From NCBI GenBank assembly GCA_012295275.1, contig CM022667.1, positions 337,501-401,500 of the forward strand: a DNA stretch of 64,000 nt, written 5' to 3'. Below the pieces are notes generated by a model. The model was not told the DNA's origin and made no database searches. It saw nothing but the letters and a program-made list of their open reading frames with translations. The translations under genes and the position numbers were made by a program. This stretch comes from Chrysomallon squamiferum (lineage: Eukaryota > Mollusca > Gastropoda > Neomphalida > Peltospiridae). Below are positions 1-31,300 of the stretch, piece after piece (within the stretch, counting starts at the first letter, position 1; each line of letters opens with the position of its first letter).

Positions 1-1463
1 TTTGGTTCAGTAGTTGAAACATTTCTGTTAACTTTGGCTTAGAATAAACAAATCTTTTACATCCAAAGTAATAGCTGCTTGTTGACTGGGTTTTTCAATG
101 TTGTGGTATTTGCAAGGAGAAAATAATTTTAAAAGAAAGAAAAAAAAAAAGTAGTGTGTGTGTGTGTGTTGGAAGAGAAAAATGTAATTAGAGAGAAAAG
201 AGAGCAATTTAGGCAAGGTCTGTTATTTGTCTTGTGGAAATATCCGATATCGGTCTTTTAAAAACAGCCTGTATTTTCACAGATCAATACAGTTATCAAG
301 TAGGCACAACCTTTTCTGTATAACTTGCACTCAGCTGTTGACATTGAAGGGCATTTGCTTTATGGCAATTGTTAAATACCAAATAAATGTGTTTGTTTAA
401 CCCATTACATTTGTTTTCATGGATGTAGCGAGAAATAAACTCAATTGTTAAAGAGAATTAATTCATCTTTTACTTTAATGTTATTTTTTTCAATTGTTTT
501 ATCCTTTATGACCTTATGATAAATGTTTTGTAAGATGCATTAATTTCTGTTTTATTACTCGTACCTGATGCATGGGGAAATAATATAATAAAAAACATTC
601 AAAATTTCATGCCTATTTTTAATTGTTTTGCATTAAATTCGCATATATGTTGATTTGTTTTGTTCCTGATGTCATTTTGAGCAAATTTGTTTAACACAAG
701 TATAGAACACTGAAATAAAATTATGTTTTATTTAAAAAAATTGTAATAATAAATTTTATAATTATTTAAATTACTTGCATTTATGGTAATATGAAAATGT
801 TGGCTGGCCATGTTTCTGAATGTGTTTGTCTGAGCCAGTCAGATAAAAAAAGATTTCATTGAAAAATACTTCATTAATATTATTCCAGATTATCGGCCAT
901 GAATGTGAAGTCTTTTAAAACTCTTCTTTTATTTCAACCCAGAATTAACAAAATGTTCCAGACTTTAAACTGTAAACAATAATAAACTGTAGACATATTT
1001 TAAAATAATTTCTTCATCTTCTTCTTCTTATTATTATTTTATATTATTACTGTTTTGTTTTACTTCTACTACTACTACTGTTATTGTATATTATTATTGT
1101 TTTTCATTATTATTATTATTATTATTACTTATTATTATTATATTTATTAATATTATTATTAATTTTCTCTTTGAAATGTTTCACATTCAGGACACAAACT
1201 GTAGAAAATAATAAATTATAGAAATATTTTTAAATGATTTCTTTTTCTTCTTCTTCTTATTATTATTGTTATTTTATATTATTCAAGTGTTTTCTTTGAA
1301 TTTATTCACATTCTATCTCTTTCCCTGTCATTTATTTTTAAAATCATGTATTTTGTTAAAACGTATATATTGAGATTTTTCACAGTATTTCAGTGAAATC
1401 TCCTGGTACTGAAGACATGCTGACTTGGATATTAATAAGTAAAAAATGACATTTCTATTTCAG
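1..1463. other. CMIP intron sequence, no gene seen
   Basis: AT-rich intron with simple repeats. It includes a degenerate tandem duplication of about 230 bp: the stretch around 966-1055 (aaactgta.acaataataaa, then a TTC/TTA tract) recurs at about 1195-1285. ATT-rich microsatellite lies between. The short open frame at 28-216 on the minus strand is low complexity and is not a gene. Confidence 0.6.
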
Positions 1464-19195
<17,732 letters not shown>

Positions 19196-19629
19196 CAATG
19201 AAATAACAATTAAAAAAAAAAAAAAAAGACTTTGATGCTCAAAAAAAGAAGAAAGAAAAAATGACCCTTCTATGACTATTGACATAATCTGTACAATTTG
19301 ACTGGGAATGGGACCATACAAAAATAAAAACAAAAACAAACAAACAAAAAACTATGTGCCTATGTGCTGCCATTGGTATCACTAATTGCAGCTTCCATTA
19401 GATCTTTTTAAAACTAAAGTCTCCAAAAATAGAAATATTAAAAAAAAAAAAACACAACTAAGAATTGCAGCTACTTGCTGACCTCTGAACTTACAAATGA
19501 AATACGCCAAGTTATGTCCCTTTGTGAATTGTTTGCAGTTCTGGGTTGGTGAAATGGAAATCTGAGAGATTCTGTAACATTTTTCTGATTGTGAAAGATT
19601 ACCATTGTATTAAAGTGCTAAAAGAAAGA

Positions 19630-19945
19630 AAGGATGACTGATGAAAAATCAAATACAAAAAGAATGATGAAAAATGAAATAAAAAAAGAATGATGAAAAG
19701 TGAAAAACAATACAAATGATGAAAAGTGAAATACTAAAAAGGAAAATGTGAAAGACAAGAATGATTAAAAGAGAAATGCAAAAAGAATGATGAAAAGTCA
19801 AAATACCAAAAAGAATGATGAAAAGTGAAATACAAAAAGAATGATGAAAAGTCAAAATACAAAAAGAATGATGAAAAGAGAAAGACAAAGATACTGAACC
19901 ATGATGAAGAATGAATACAAGTGGAAAGAATTTTCTAAAGTGAAA
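19630..19945. repeat. ~26-bp minisatellite in CMIP 3' flank
   Basis: About ten imperfect copies of ATACAAAAAGAATGATGAAAAGT. On the minus strand it translates into a repeated Phe-His-His-Ser-Phe-Cys-Ile pattern, which explains the open frame there. Some 435 bases past the CMIP stop, it may lie in the 3' UTR. Confidence 0.85.
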
Positions 19946-22900
19946 CACAAAAAGAAAGAATATTGAATGATAGCATAAAAGAGGTAATATCTCATCCAGT
20001 TGTTCAACAAGATTACCATAAGGAAAAAAAATTCTTAAAAGGAAAAAAAGAACAAAAGAAGAAATGACTAAAAATCAAATTTCAGAGATGTTATCTCAAG
20101 TGATTTCCAGTGTTCATATATTTGTGAGAATGAAAAAAAAACCGAAAAAGGAATGAGCAACAAGGAAACAAAAATTGAAACAAAACAAGAAAGAAGCAGC
20201 AAGAAATAAATCAAATATTAGCTTCATAATCTCATAACATTTTCCATTATAAAGATTTTCTGTTTCTTTTAAATTTTTTTTTTAATTTGTTTTCCAGACC
20301 TTACAGATAAATCATGAAATGTTAGATTTTTCTCAAGCGTAAATTTAATTTTTAAATTTTATGTATTTTTTAATTAACATTGGACAAGAGTAATAATTCA
20401 GATTTAGAAATACATAATCTTGCACATTTTGATCAATTTTAAACTTTTTTTAAATCTTAATCTTAAATTTTTTTTACCCCCAAAAATCAAATTGGAAATT
20501 GTTTCCTTACAGAATTTCTAGTTTCAAGAGTAATGTTTCATGACAGCAACAAATTTTGAGAAATATCTTAATTCTGAATAGATGTTTTTTTTTTATTCCA
20601 TTATAAAATCATTTATTTTAGAATTGTATTTTGCTTTTTTTTATCAGAAAAGAAATTCAAGAAATACATACAGTTAGAATTCCACATATTAGATAACTAA
20701 TATGAGTCCAAAGAAGGATGCCATATATATTATTTAAAAAAAGTATATAATTCTGTAGAGATATTTAAACTTATATTATATTTTGACTTAAGAATTGTTA
20801 AGGTTCATAGAATTTTAAGATGGAAAGTAAAATCAAGAAACATAGTATATTTAACAAAATATTTAACCTTAACTGGAAACAAGATTCCAACATAAAATAT
20901 TTAAATATAAGAAAGTGCATAATGCTGTAGACTTACTGAAACTAATATTTTACTTATATTCAGATGTTTGTAAATCTATGTAAAAATTGATTTATAATCC
21001 AAACAAGAAACTTTTATGATCATCATTGCACTGCAGCCTCCAATAAATTTTGGTATTTATAAAATATATTTGAGTTTATCAACCATATAAAACAGGAAAA
21101 GAAAAAAGTATTATATATATATATATACATATATATAAATTTATTATTATTATTATTATTTTTAAATAAATCTTTAGTTGACCTTTAATATTATTTATTA
21201 TATTTCCTTTCTTGGAAAATTTCTAGAAAAATCTAGAATGTGAACATACAGGAATGTGTTATTTAAAAAAAAAAAATAATTGATTTTAAAAATCTGTAAT
21301 TTTCAACACGAATGCTAATTAGGTGAAAAATCCGTCCTTGTATGGTTTATAAAAATCTTAAAATGAAATAAAAAAGAAGAAAGAAAAATAAGAAAGAGAA
21401 AAAGACAGCATCCAAAGAAAAATAATGAAAATGAAAGAAAAAAAAAAGAAAAATTAAATGAAGTAGAAGATTTTTTTTTTTTTTTCAATAATCGAGGCGT
21501 TGGTCAATATCTGTAATAACATGCCTTGTGTGAAATGAAAAATCAATATTAAATTGTTCATGAACAGGAAAAAAAATAAAGTGCAATGATATAAAAGTGC
21601 ATTTGTATTAGATGCAGGATTTAGAAAGCTAAGAAATAACACTGTTGATTCTCATCATAACTTCAACAAAAAACAAATAAATTGTGGTTTAAATTACATA
21701 ATTATACCGACACAGGAAATATATTTCTAAGCAACTTGAAGACATTATAATTCTCTTAAAAGTGTTTTTATATATTACAGTGTTTTGATAGTGTTTTGTT
21801 TTCTTTTTTTTTTTAAATGTATAATTAAACAAAAAAACAAACAATAATTTTTCAACATTTTTTTACAATCATGTATACTACAAAAATTACATTATTTATT
21901 TCAGAATTTTGGTGTGTTTTCTGTGTCTTCAGACATACTTTTCAGATTTCAGTTTCCAGGTCTGTTGAAAAGAAAAATGGATCTGACTACATGAATGAAA
22001 AACTTAAATTTATATACAAATAACAACATGAGCACCTAACGTGATATACAGGATGCTGTGTTCTTCAAATTATAAAATATTCAAAAAAAATAATGTCTGA
22101 TTCGCAGTTTTAAATATTTTTTTTTATTTATCTCAAATTAATAAGCATTCTAACAATCTCACTGCAGATATGGTAGATATATTGGGTGCAAAAAAATTAA
22201 TTAATTAATGAATAATAATAATAATAATAACAATAAAACATATTTATTTATTTATTTACGTATTTATTTATTTGTAGATAAACTAAAATTAACACGTTCA
22301 GTTCAAAAATGGCTTCTTAACAAAAGTGGTGCTTTTTAAAAACAAAAAATAATTATTAAATCTTCTTCTTCCTGTTCTCCACCCTACCCCATTCCATTAA
22401 CAGGCAGACTCTTTGATCAGCATCTTCTGAATGTATGCCTTTGTTAATCTCGTTTCAATCTACCAAATTATAACTTTTTTTTTTTTTTTTTTATTATTTT
22501 GAAATATCATAACTCTTTTCTATCACAAACAATGCATTTATACATAAACCTGTGAGCTGTGCTCGCAAACTGTTTCTACGACTTGTAACAATTTTCAGTG
22601 TACAAATGAATCTTATGTATATGTTGTGATATTTTTATGTCTTGTGTTTTATTTTTATTTTTAATTTTTAATTATTATTTTTTTTTTTTCAAGTTGTAGT
22701 AATTACGAAAAACTATGTTCTTGAAACAATCAAAAACTGATGTTTTTATTTATTTATTTATTTATTATTATTATTATTATTGAAAATTGACGTAATATGA
22801 AGTGAAAGCCATCTTGTTGAGCAAGATGGACGTCGTGTTTTGTCTGAAAGTATATTCTGATAATATAGTGCTGACCTGCAGGCCTTAACTATTTGTATAT

Positions 22901-23777
22901 TTTACATTGTGTATATATTGCATGACCTCAGCATATTTTGATACACCTGTAACTTTATATATTAATATATGTGTGTTATGTGTACCGTTATTGTTACTAA
23001 GGCTTTCCAGAATCGTTAATAATGTTGATGGTGATTCTACTGAAAAGACCTCATTAAATAATAATAATAATAATTTAAAAAAAATGAAAGAGAATTTTTA
23101 CAATAAATGTTGCAAAATATAAGGAATCACCTTTTAAATTTTTTGACAAATTCAGATTAAAAAAATAGATTTTTTATTTATCTTTTTATTTATTTATTTT
23201 TTTGTTGTTGGTATTTTAACGTTATTTAGAAATATACCATTTTTTTTTACTGAATAGTTGTTTAATATTTAATCAAGCATTGTAACTTTATACACATGGT
23301 AATTAAAAGAAATTTTATATCATGATAATTTTTAAATTTGAAATCTGACACCGTTTTATATTAGTGGCACCAAAAAGAATTTTAATTATTTCAGTAGCAG
23401 GAAAATGTTGAATTTGTACCCTGCTTTTCTGAAAGTACTCTCACTTTTAATATACTTGTCACTGAGCACTTTCTGAAATAGGAAATAGCAAAATGAAGCT
23501 ACCAGAATATATTACTTCAAGTGTTTATGTATTCTGGTACTGCAGAAAGGTTGGATTTATTGCATTTTGTAAATGGTTTTTTTAAGAGATAAAATTTCAG
23601 AAGAGTTTAATTCTCATTCTCTGAAGAATTAACCTAACCTGGCAACATTCTGAATTAGTGTTTTGAAAAGAAAAATGCACAACTGTTATGTCATGTTTGA
23701 ATGCATTGAAATTAATATTTTATCCACATATTCTAGAAGTACGTTCACGTTCTGCGTTTTGGGAATATAATGTATTG

Positions 23778-23858
23778 GGTTACCAAAACAGTTACTCAGT
23801 AAAAAATCTATAAATTGGACAAATGTCATTTATTTGTGAGCCCAGAGCAACATTGTTG
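23778..23858 (+). repeat. Diverged repeat, copy 1
   Basis: It shares GTTACCAAAA, then CAGTAAAA, then AAA(T/C)TGGACAAATGTCAT, GTG(A/G)(G/A)CCC and AACA(T)TGTTG with 24997-25076, in the same order and strand. Family unknown. Confidence 0.6.
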
Positions 23859-24996
23859 TTCATTAGAATATATTATTCATTGGTAATCTAATTTTTTTAG
23901 ATTTATTTTTTATTATTTTATTATTTAAAACCAATTTTTTTATTTCGATATTATTATTACTAAGATCTTTCTCTGCTGTTATTTAGCAACTAGGAGGTGA
24001 TTAAAAATAAAATAGGAAACAATAAATTTGTTAAATTAAAACTATCACCAAGATGCTGGAAAGACCTTACATTTTTAAATATATTAATCTTTTTTTTTTT
24101 TTTACCTTATTTTTACACAGCATAATACAAAAATCATTATTTCACCTGCAATTTAGTTTTTTTTCATTATACCTTTTTACATGCTATCTTGTTTTAGTTT
24201 CATGGTGTCATTTTGATACAGAAAATCAAAATTTTGGAATCAGTTATTATTTATTTATTTCACAAATTAGCAAATAACAATATGTCAAGTTAAAAGTTGA
24301 CATCGAAAGTTAAACATTGATTTTATTAACTTCTGTTATAAATAAAGCAAATCGGTATTTTAAATTAGGCAGAAAATATTTTTTAATTGAGGTTCAGAAT
24401 ATTTTTTCCCACAAAGCAAAATTCAAAATCCTGTTTCAGTTGGCTTTTTGTTAATGTATGATAGCTATATTTCTTTTTTTTTATTTATTTCCAAACATTG
24501 CTTTTGTACAAAAAAACATGTCTTGTGTAAGCATATTTTTAATTTATCATTGGAACATTTTCATGCACTACTTGTGTACATTGCATTTTTTAGCCTTGCA
24601 TTCTTGAATATGTCAGACATGAATGTATGTGTGCATTTTGTGAATATATGGCTTCAAGATGACTCAATTTGTTTTTTGTCTTTTTTCACTGAGAACTGTA
24701 TTTGTGAAATCCTTTCCCAGTCTCTAAAATGCAGTTTATTATAAACGAGAAAAAAGAAATTCAGTTCATTCATAAATGCCCTTTATTATAACAAAATGTA
24801 ACAAACAATGATTTATAAAAAATATTTTACAGTTAATGGAATCTTCATGTAAACAACAATTTTATTGATAACATACATATGTCATCTAAATTAAGTACAC
24901 ATTCTCTAGAAAATCCATTATATAAAATTTATTTCGGAAAACTCTGACATGTACTAAACATTCTTGTACAAACTCTTCCATTATTTATTTTCTTTT

Positions 24997-25076
24997 GTTA
25001 CCAAAAGTTTCACAGTAAAACAAGGTCTACAAACTGGACAAATGTCATATTACTGTGGACCCTTGAACAATGTTGA
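24997..25076 (+). repeat. Diverged repeat, copy 2
   Basis: The partner of 23778-23858, about 1.2 kb downstream in direct orientation. This could be an old tandem duplication or two insertions of one family. Confidence 0.6.
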
Positions 25077-26835
25077 TGTCTGTAGAAAACAATTAAAAAA
25101 AATAATCTGTAATTCGTCTTTATAGAAAAGACGGTCTGAAACAACAGTGGCATGCTTTAGTCAGACAAAAGATACGGTTGATGGAATCCAGGTGAAATAA
25201 AATAAATATAGCACATTTTCTTCATTAAAGCTTGGAAACCGATTATTTGTATTTGTTTAACTATACAAATGGTACCAGGACATTTTACCACAACTACTCC
25301 TATTTATCACTGCACTGATCTAAAGGGTATTTACAATAAAAAAAAATTAAAAATAAAATAATAAAGATTGTTAACTCAAAAGATATTAAAATTAAAAATA
25401 TAAAAATTCCTTATATCGCAAGTATTTTAAATAAGCAGTCATCAATTCTGTAATTTTATCCAGTATGGAAAGTCTAATGTCTAAAGTTTTAATTTGTTTG
25501 CATAAAAGAAATAAAGTTAATGATATATTTTTCTGTGAGCAGTTGAATTGAGATCAGTCTAACATATTTATGTGATAAATATAAACTGCCTATAATAAGT
25601 AACTAAACAAAAGAAAAATGAACAACAAAAAACAGAAAAGAAAATAATAATAACAAGAACAACAATAATCATTTTTAAAAATACACTTCAAATACTGAAA
25701 ACAAAGGAAGATCTCGAGTATAAAAGTTAATAAATTAAAAAATTACAACCCCCCCCACCAAAAAAACCTTTATGAGCACACATAATATGTTTTACCAGAT
25801 TGTCAGCATGTTACTTTATTACTATCTTCTGACTTAAAAATTAGATTAAAAACACATTACATCTAAAGCAACATAAAATATATTATCACAAATTTCAATA
25901 TGAAGCTACTGTATCCCCTATAAAAAACTACATGCTACACTAGTAATATGCTTATTTTGAGCACAACTGAAAATAAATTTATTTCTAAAAGATACATTTT
26001 TTTTTTTTTTTTTTAATAACAGTCAGCTCTAAAAAGCTATCATCACAGTTTGAATTTCAGTATTTTGTTGATCAAAAACAGTTTTATCCACTTTTGATTT
26101 GGCACTTGGTCACCTGGTTATTTGAGAAACTTCTGCGTGAGAAACAAACAGATCCACTCAGCTGGCAGTCACATTTGTTTTTGTCCAACCTGTTTGGTTT
26201 GATATTCATTTCCATCTCACACTTCTTAACACAAGTCTTAAAACAGTTTCTCGTTTTCCTGTCTTATTAATGGGAACTTCTAGAAAAGTTAGCACCTCAG
26301 AGGAAGAAGGCAGAACTTTGAGGTAAAAAGCACATTTCATTTTAATGACATTCTGCTGACGTAGAAAAATAGTTTGTATTCAAAACAGTCTTAAGACACC
26401 AACTGTTTATAAATGCTTCAATAAAATACGACCAAATTAAACTTGTTTTTTTATGATGACATAGTGATTTGTTTTCCGCTTAAACAATAACATCTAGACG
26501 ACAAATAAACTGAGGTTAAAAGTGGTTATCTGTAATAATGGTAATTTTACAACTAAACAGTTCCCAGAGACATCATTCTAACATGGAAAACAAAAAATAA
26601 AAAGCATCAGAAAATAATCCAACAAGAATCCATACTCTGAATTGTCGACCAATCAAATATTATCTTTTATGTGTTTGGTCAAAGGTATCCAATAGAAAAG
26701 ATGCATGGCAGCCATTGAGGATGAATAGAAAAAAAAAAAAAAAGTTTGAAATGTCTGTTGCATGATCTGCTCTTTTTGAAATAATTTTGGAGTTTAAAAC
26801 CAAAAAATATATTAATAACAAAAAATAATATATAT

Positions 26836-28349
26836 CTACAATACAGATTTATATTTGCATGCAAACATGATCCATGTTGCACAGGCTGATTCTGGATATG
26901 CAAAGATTCGAACTCTAACTGCCAAACGTACGTGATCACCCCTGCAGTTGACAATCTCCTCACACACTTCAGACCTGAAAGAAAACAACATTACTTTCTA
27001 ATTCATCTTTGAAACCATATACTAACAATGCTTAATTATCAGTATTTGTCTTTAAAAGGATACACTAACATTTCACATTTATTATTTATTTTATCTTCAA
27101 AAGGATACACTATCATTTCATATTTATTATTTATCTTCAAAAGATACATTAATATATCACATTAATATTATTATTTATTCTATCTTTAAAAGAATACGTT
27201 AACACGGTGAATTTATTATTATTTATTTTATCTTTCAACGAATAAACTAACATTTCATATTTTTTATTATTTATTTTCATTTTTGAAAGTATACATTAAC
27301 ATGGCATATTTATTATTATTTATTTTATCTTTAAAAAGTATATACAAAGATTATTTTTTTAATTTTTATTTTAATGGTTTATGCAGAATATATTCTCTGG
27401 TTCCTTAAATGTAAAAGATAATGTTATGAATTAGTATACGTTGTTTTTGACATGTCTAAATGTAACTTATGGAGGTTTGTATCTGTAAATTATGTTCAGA
27501 AATACTGTTTTGCATAAAATTGATTTTACAATAATTTATGCCTGATTATTTTTATTTTTTTGTGTAAATTTTGGGTGTTATTCTATTGTTTTATGGGACA
27601 TGGAAAAGAATGTTAAATTTTAATAATCTTTCTTTGAAATTTAAATGAATTTCAAATGCAAATAATATTCAAATACTGAAAACTGCTTATAGTATTGCAA
27701 AAATTTTGCTATAATGTCAGAGGTTTTCTTTAGTAATAATCAATGTGGGGGGGGTTTAATGTTTGTTTTGCTTTTTATATAATACTGAAGTTAATATTTA
27801 ATTTTCAAATTTATGACAAAACTACAATGATATTCTGCCCCTTCAATGAAATAATTAATCTTCTCTGAAACTATTTCATGATTAGCACCAAACTGACAGA
27901 AGAAAATAAAAGGAAAAATGTGAATGATCAGAGAATAAAACTTTACCTTAAACAAGTAGCAAAGGCTTTCCTGGCATTACGGTGTGTGAACTGAATGGGG
28001 TAACCTTTAAAGGTGTGTCCATCGGGCACAGCCTGCCTCACTGCATCCTGAAATTCTTCATTACCAGCTGTTAGTCCTGGAAAGAGTAAGAAAAAATATA
28101 ATAATAATAATACCAATAATAATAATAGTAATAGTAATAGTAATAATAGTAGTAGTAGTAGTAGTAGTAATAGTAATAGTAAAATAATAAAATAATAATA
28201 ATAATAATAATAAAATAACAGTAAATTCATTATTACATAACAAAATTATTTTTACTATTACATCATTATGTGCTGGGGTTTTAATTCTGAAAATGAAAAG
28301 ATTTAATATTAATAATAATTAATAACAATTAATAATATTAATAATAACA

Positions 28350-28386
<37 letters not shown>

Positions 28387-31300
28387 TACAGCAATTTATA
28401 AGGCAAGTGCAAAAAAATGTTTTTAACCTTTTTAAAAATAAAACTATTAAAAATACCTGTTACACGCTCCAGTTCATAAGCTGCTAAACCTGGTGTGAGG
28501 AGATAACTCAGCTGATCATCCCAAGTGGTTGTCAGCCCTTGATCCTACAAAACAAAGACAGATGAATGATAATGTGGTTTAAACAATGAATTCAAATATA
28601 TTTATTCATTAACAGTGAATTTTGTTTTTATTTCAATAGTGCATCATTTTTTTAAAAATCATTTAAAATAACAGAACAATTTTTCTACTTAAAATGTTTA
28701 TGTTTGCATGTATGTACATCATGTTTGTATATATGTATGTATATGTGCTATGTATGTATATGTGCTATGTATGCCTGTACATGTGTATGTGTGTGCATGT
28801 TTGTATATATGTCTGTGTGTATGTATGTGTATATGTCTGTGTGTATGTATGTGTATATGTCTGTATGTGTACATGTATGTGTGTATATAATAATTTACTT
28901 ACTCTTCTGTGTTCGGTGACAATTACTCGAAGCTGTTGCTCCATATCGTTGCTGACAAGTGCGGAATCTAGAATGGAAGGACTTACAGGGGGTGGGGTAG
29001 GCCACTGTGGACTTGACCCTGGCCCACACACAGAAACAATTGCATCTTCAGGCATGGCTTTCCAGTGAGATTCATTGTGCAGGTCAAACTTACACACTTC
29101 AACAGCATCAGAAGCCTAATAAGTCAAATTCAATAAGTTCACTCAGAAAACACACGACATTTAAAAAAATTATAAAATTCTGTACAATTTATATTTCGTT
29201 TATTTTGAGGTAACTTTTTTAAAAGGTTAAAAAAACAAAAAAATTATAAAAAAAATGATGTCTGGTTTGATCAAGCTTTAAACTATTTTGTTTGTTTGTT
29301 TGTTTTTTGCTTCTTTAATAATGTATTTTATTTTGGGGTTTTTTTTAAATATTAAAAAGATTTCAAGACTTCTGGATAGAAAAGTGAAAAAAAAACAGGT
29401 TGGTACCTGGCTGTTTGCATAGAAAGATCGATGGTTGAAGACACAGCCTACTGTCTTGTATGGATACTTGGGCCTTGGGGGCCTGGACATGGGTGGATCT
29501 CTAGGATCTAATGGATCATGAATGTATCTGGAAAAAACAAAAAAAATCATTTGTTTGCTATATAAAATTATTATTATTATTATTATTAAATTTTTACATT
29601 TTCAGAATTAAAAACTTCATAATGCAATAATGTAACAATAATAATTTAAGTACTTACCAAGAACAAGATAGAAGCAAAATTTATAATAAGTTTATAAAAT
29701 TATTTGTCTGCTATATAAAATTGTTATTATTATTATTATTAAATTTTTACATTTTCAGAATTAAAAACTTCAAAATGCAATAATGTAACAATAATAATTT
29801 AAGTACTTACCAAGAACAAGATAGAAGCAAAATTTATAATAAGTTTTACATTCCATAAAAATCACACATCTTGTGTTAAATGAAAAAATCTTGCAGAAGT
29901 AACTCAAACATCTTGAGACAACAATCAAAATTTTTTTTCTAAAATTTATTTTTTAAACCAAGACCTTGTATTAACGAAATCGATAGCTAAGAAATAAATT
30001 CACATTTTAAGAATATTTCAAGAACGTGATTTTCAAAACACTTGACATACCTGTGTCCATTCACACTTTCCCAGAAAGTGACCAGTCCATCTGTAGTGAT
30101 TGTGGCAACCCAGGCATGTACAGCTCCTTTAGCTTTAGTGCCAACACACACATACGCGTCCAGTCCAAAACCCTGAAGCAGACTGCACAGTAACACTGCA
30201 TGATCTTCACAGTCCTGTAACAATGATCTTCATCAGTTAGTTTAGACATTATCCTAGTATACCATATTCTACATACAGCTGATTTGATTAGATATAGGGA
30301 CAATCCTAGTATATCATATTCCACATACATCAAACTCAGTTAGGCATAAAGACAACTATTTACATGTTGTTAAATGTTCACTGTCACAATTATTTCATTT
30401 AAAATTACAATAGTAATGTTTCTTTGGTTATACACAGATAACAATATATGATTGTCTTCAAAAAACCATAGAGTCACAATAAAATATCTATCAACCTATT
30501 TATTTTTATGCAGAAAAAACATAGGTTTATTTTCAAGATATTATTCACAAAACAAACTACCAACCAATTTATAGTAGACCATGTATCATGTTTTTACTGT
30601 TTGTTGTTTTTTCATCTTATGAACTCAAAAAAGTTTGATCAAGCCATTTATTCCCTAAATGAAAATGTATTTATCTTCTAGTTACTACACAAAACAGGCT
30701 ACCTAACCCGTTATTTGTACTCAGAAAACAGTATATATTTGTTTGATCTTCAACCCACTGTATAAAAGTGAATCTACCTACCCCTTTATTTTTACACAGA
30801 AAGCCATGCATGTTTGTCCACTGCTCCACCTTGTCTCCTCCCCCAAGGGTGGCCAACTTTTCGTTGTGTATCAGGCTAACAAAGCGGGACGCCTGCCTCG
30901 GCGTGTCCAGCAGACGTCCAGCCCTCAGAGGCCGGACATAAGAGCACACTGGCCGATTGGTGGCATTTTCATCCTGGACAAAGCAAAGAAAAACATCCAA
31001 ACTGAAACATTACAATATTAATTTAGATTTACTGATAAAAAATTTTAATAATAACAATGAAATAAGTATTCAAACAGAACATAATTCTTGGTCATATCTG
31101 AAATAATGCTATTTATTAAGACTTCATCATCTTTGGGGTTCTGTTAACTCAGTTTTATCTGCTATTAGTTATAGTCGGATGGACATTATAACTTAAAATA
31201 TTTAAAAATAAACTTGGATACTGCTTGGCCCTGCAAGCCAACATCATAAAGGTCCTAACTGTTAAGGCAGCTCATTACTGATAGTAAATTGAAATAGTTG

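Larger units (their letters stand above)
19196..26835. other. CMIP 3' UTR and CMIP-CEP76 intergenic region
   Basis: No coding gene is visible in 7.6 kb. The convergent 3' UTRs of CMIP (+) and CEP76 (-) must occupy its ends. A possible CMIP poly(A) signal AATAAA lies at 19323, and another at about 21040. The region holds a minisatellite (19630-19945), AT-rich microsatellites and a diverged repeat pair (23778-23858 and 24997-25076). Open frames here are short, AT-driven and lack domains. Confidence 0.7.

Noticed and set aside
19649-19948. 99-codon minus-strand frame with repeated Phe-His-His-Ser-Phe pattern
   Set aside because: Reverse translation of the 26-bp minisatellite in the CMIP 3' flank.
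28694-29068. 124-codon plus-strand frame overlapping CEP76
   Set aside because: It combines the (TGTA)n repeat with the antisense of a CEP76 exon; the real coding strand is minus.
30671-31000. Extended CEP76 exon running past 30782
   Set aside because: The frame stays open only because the repeated exon tail follows the donor; the conserved join KNKG-DCEDHA fixes the exon end at 30782.
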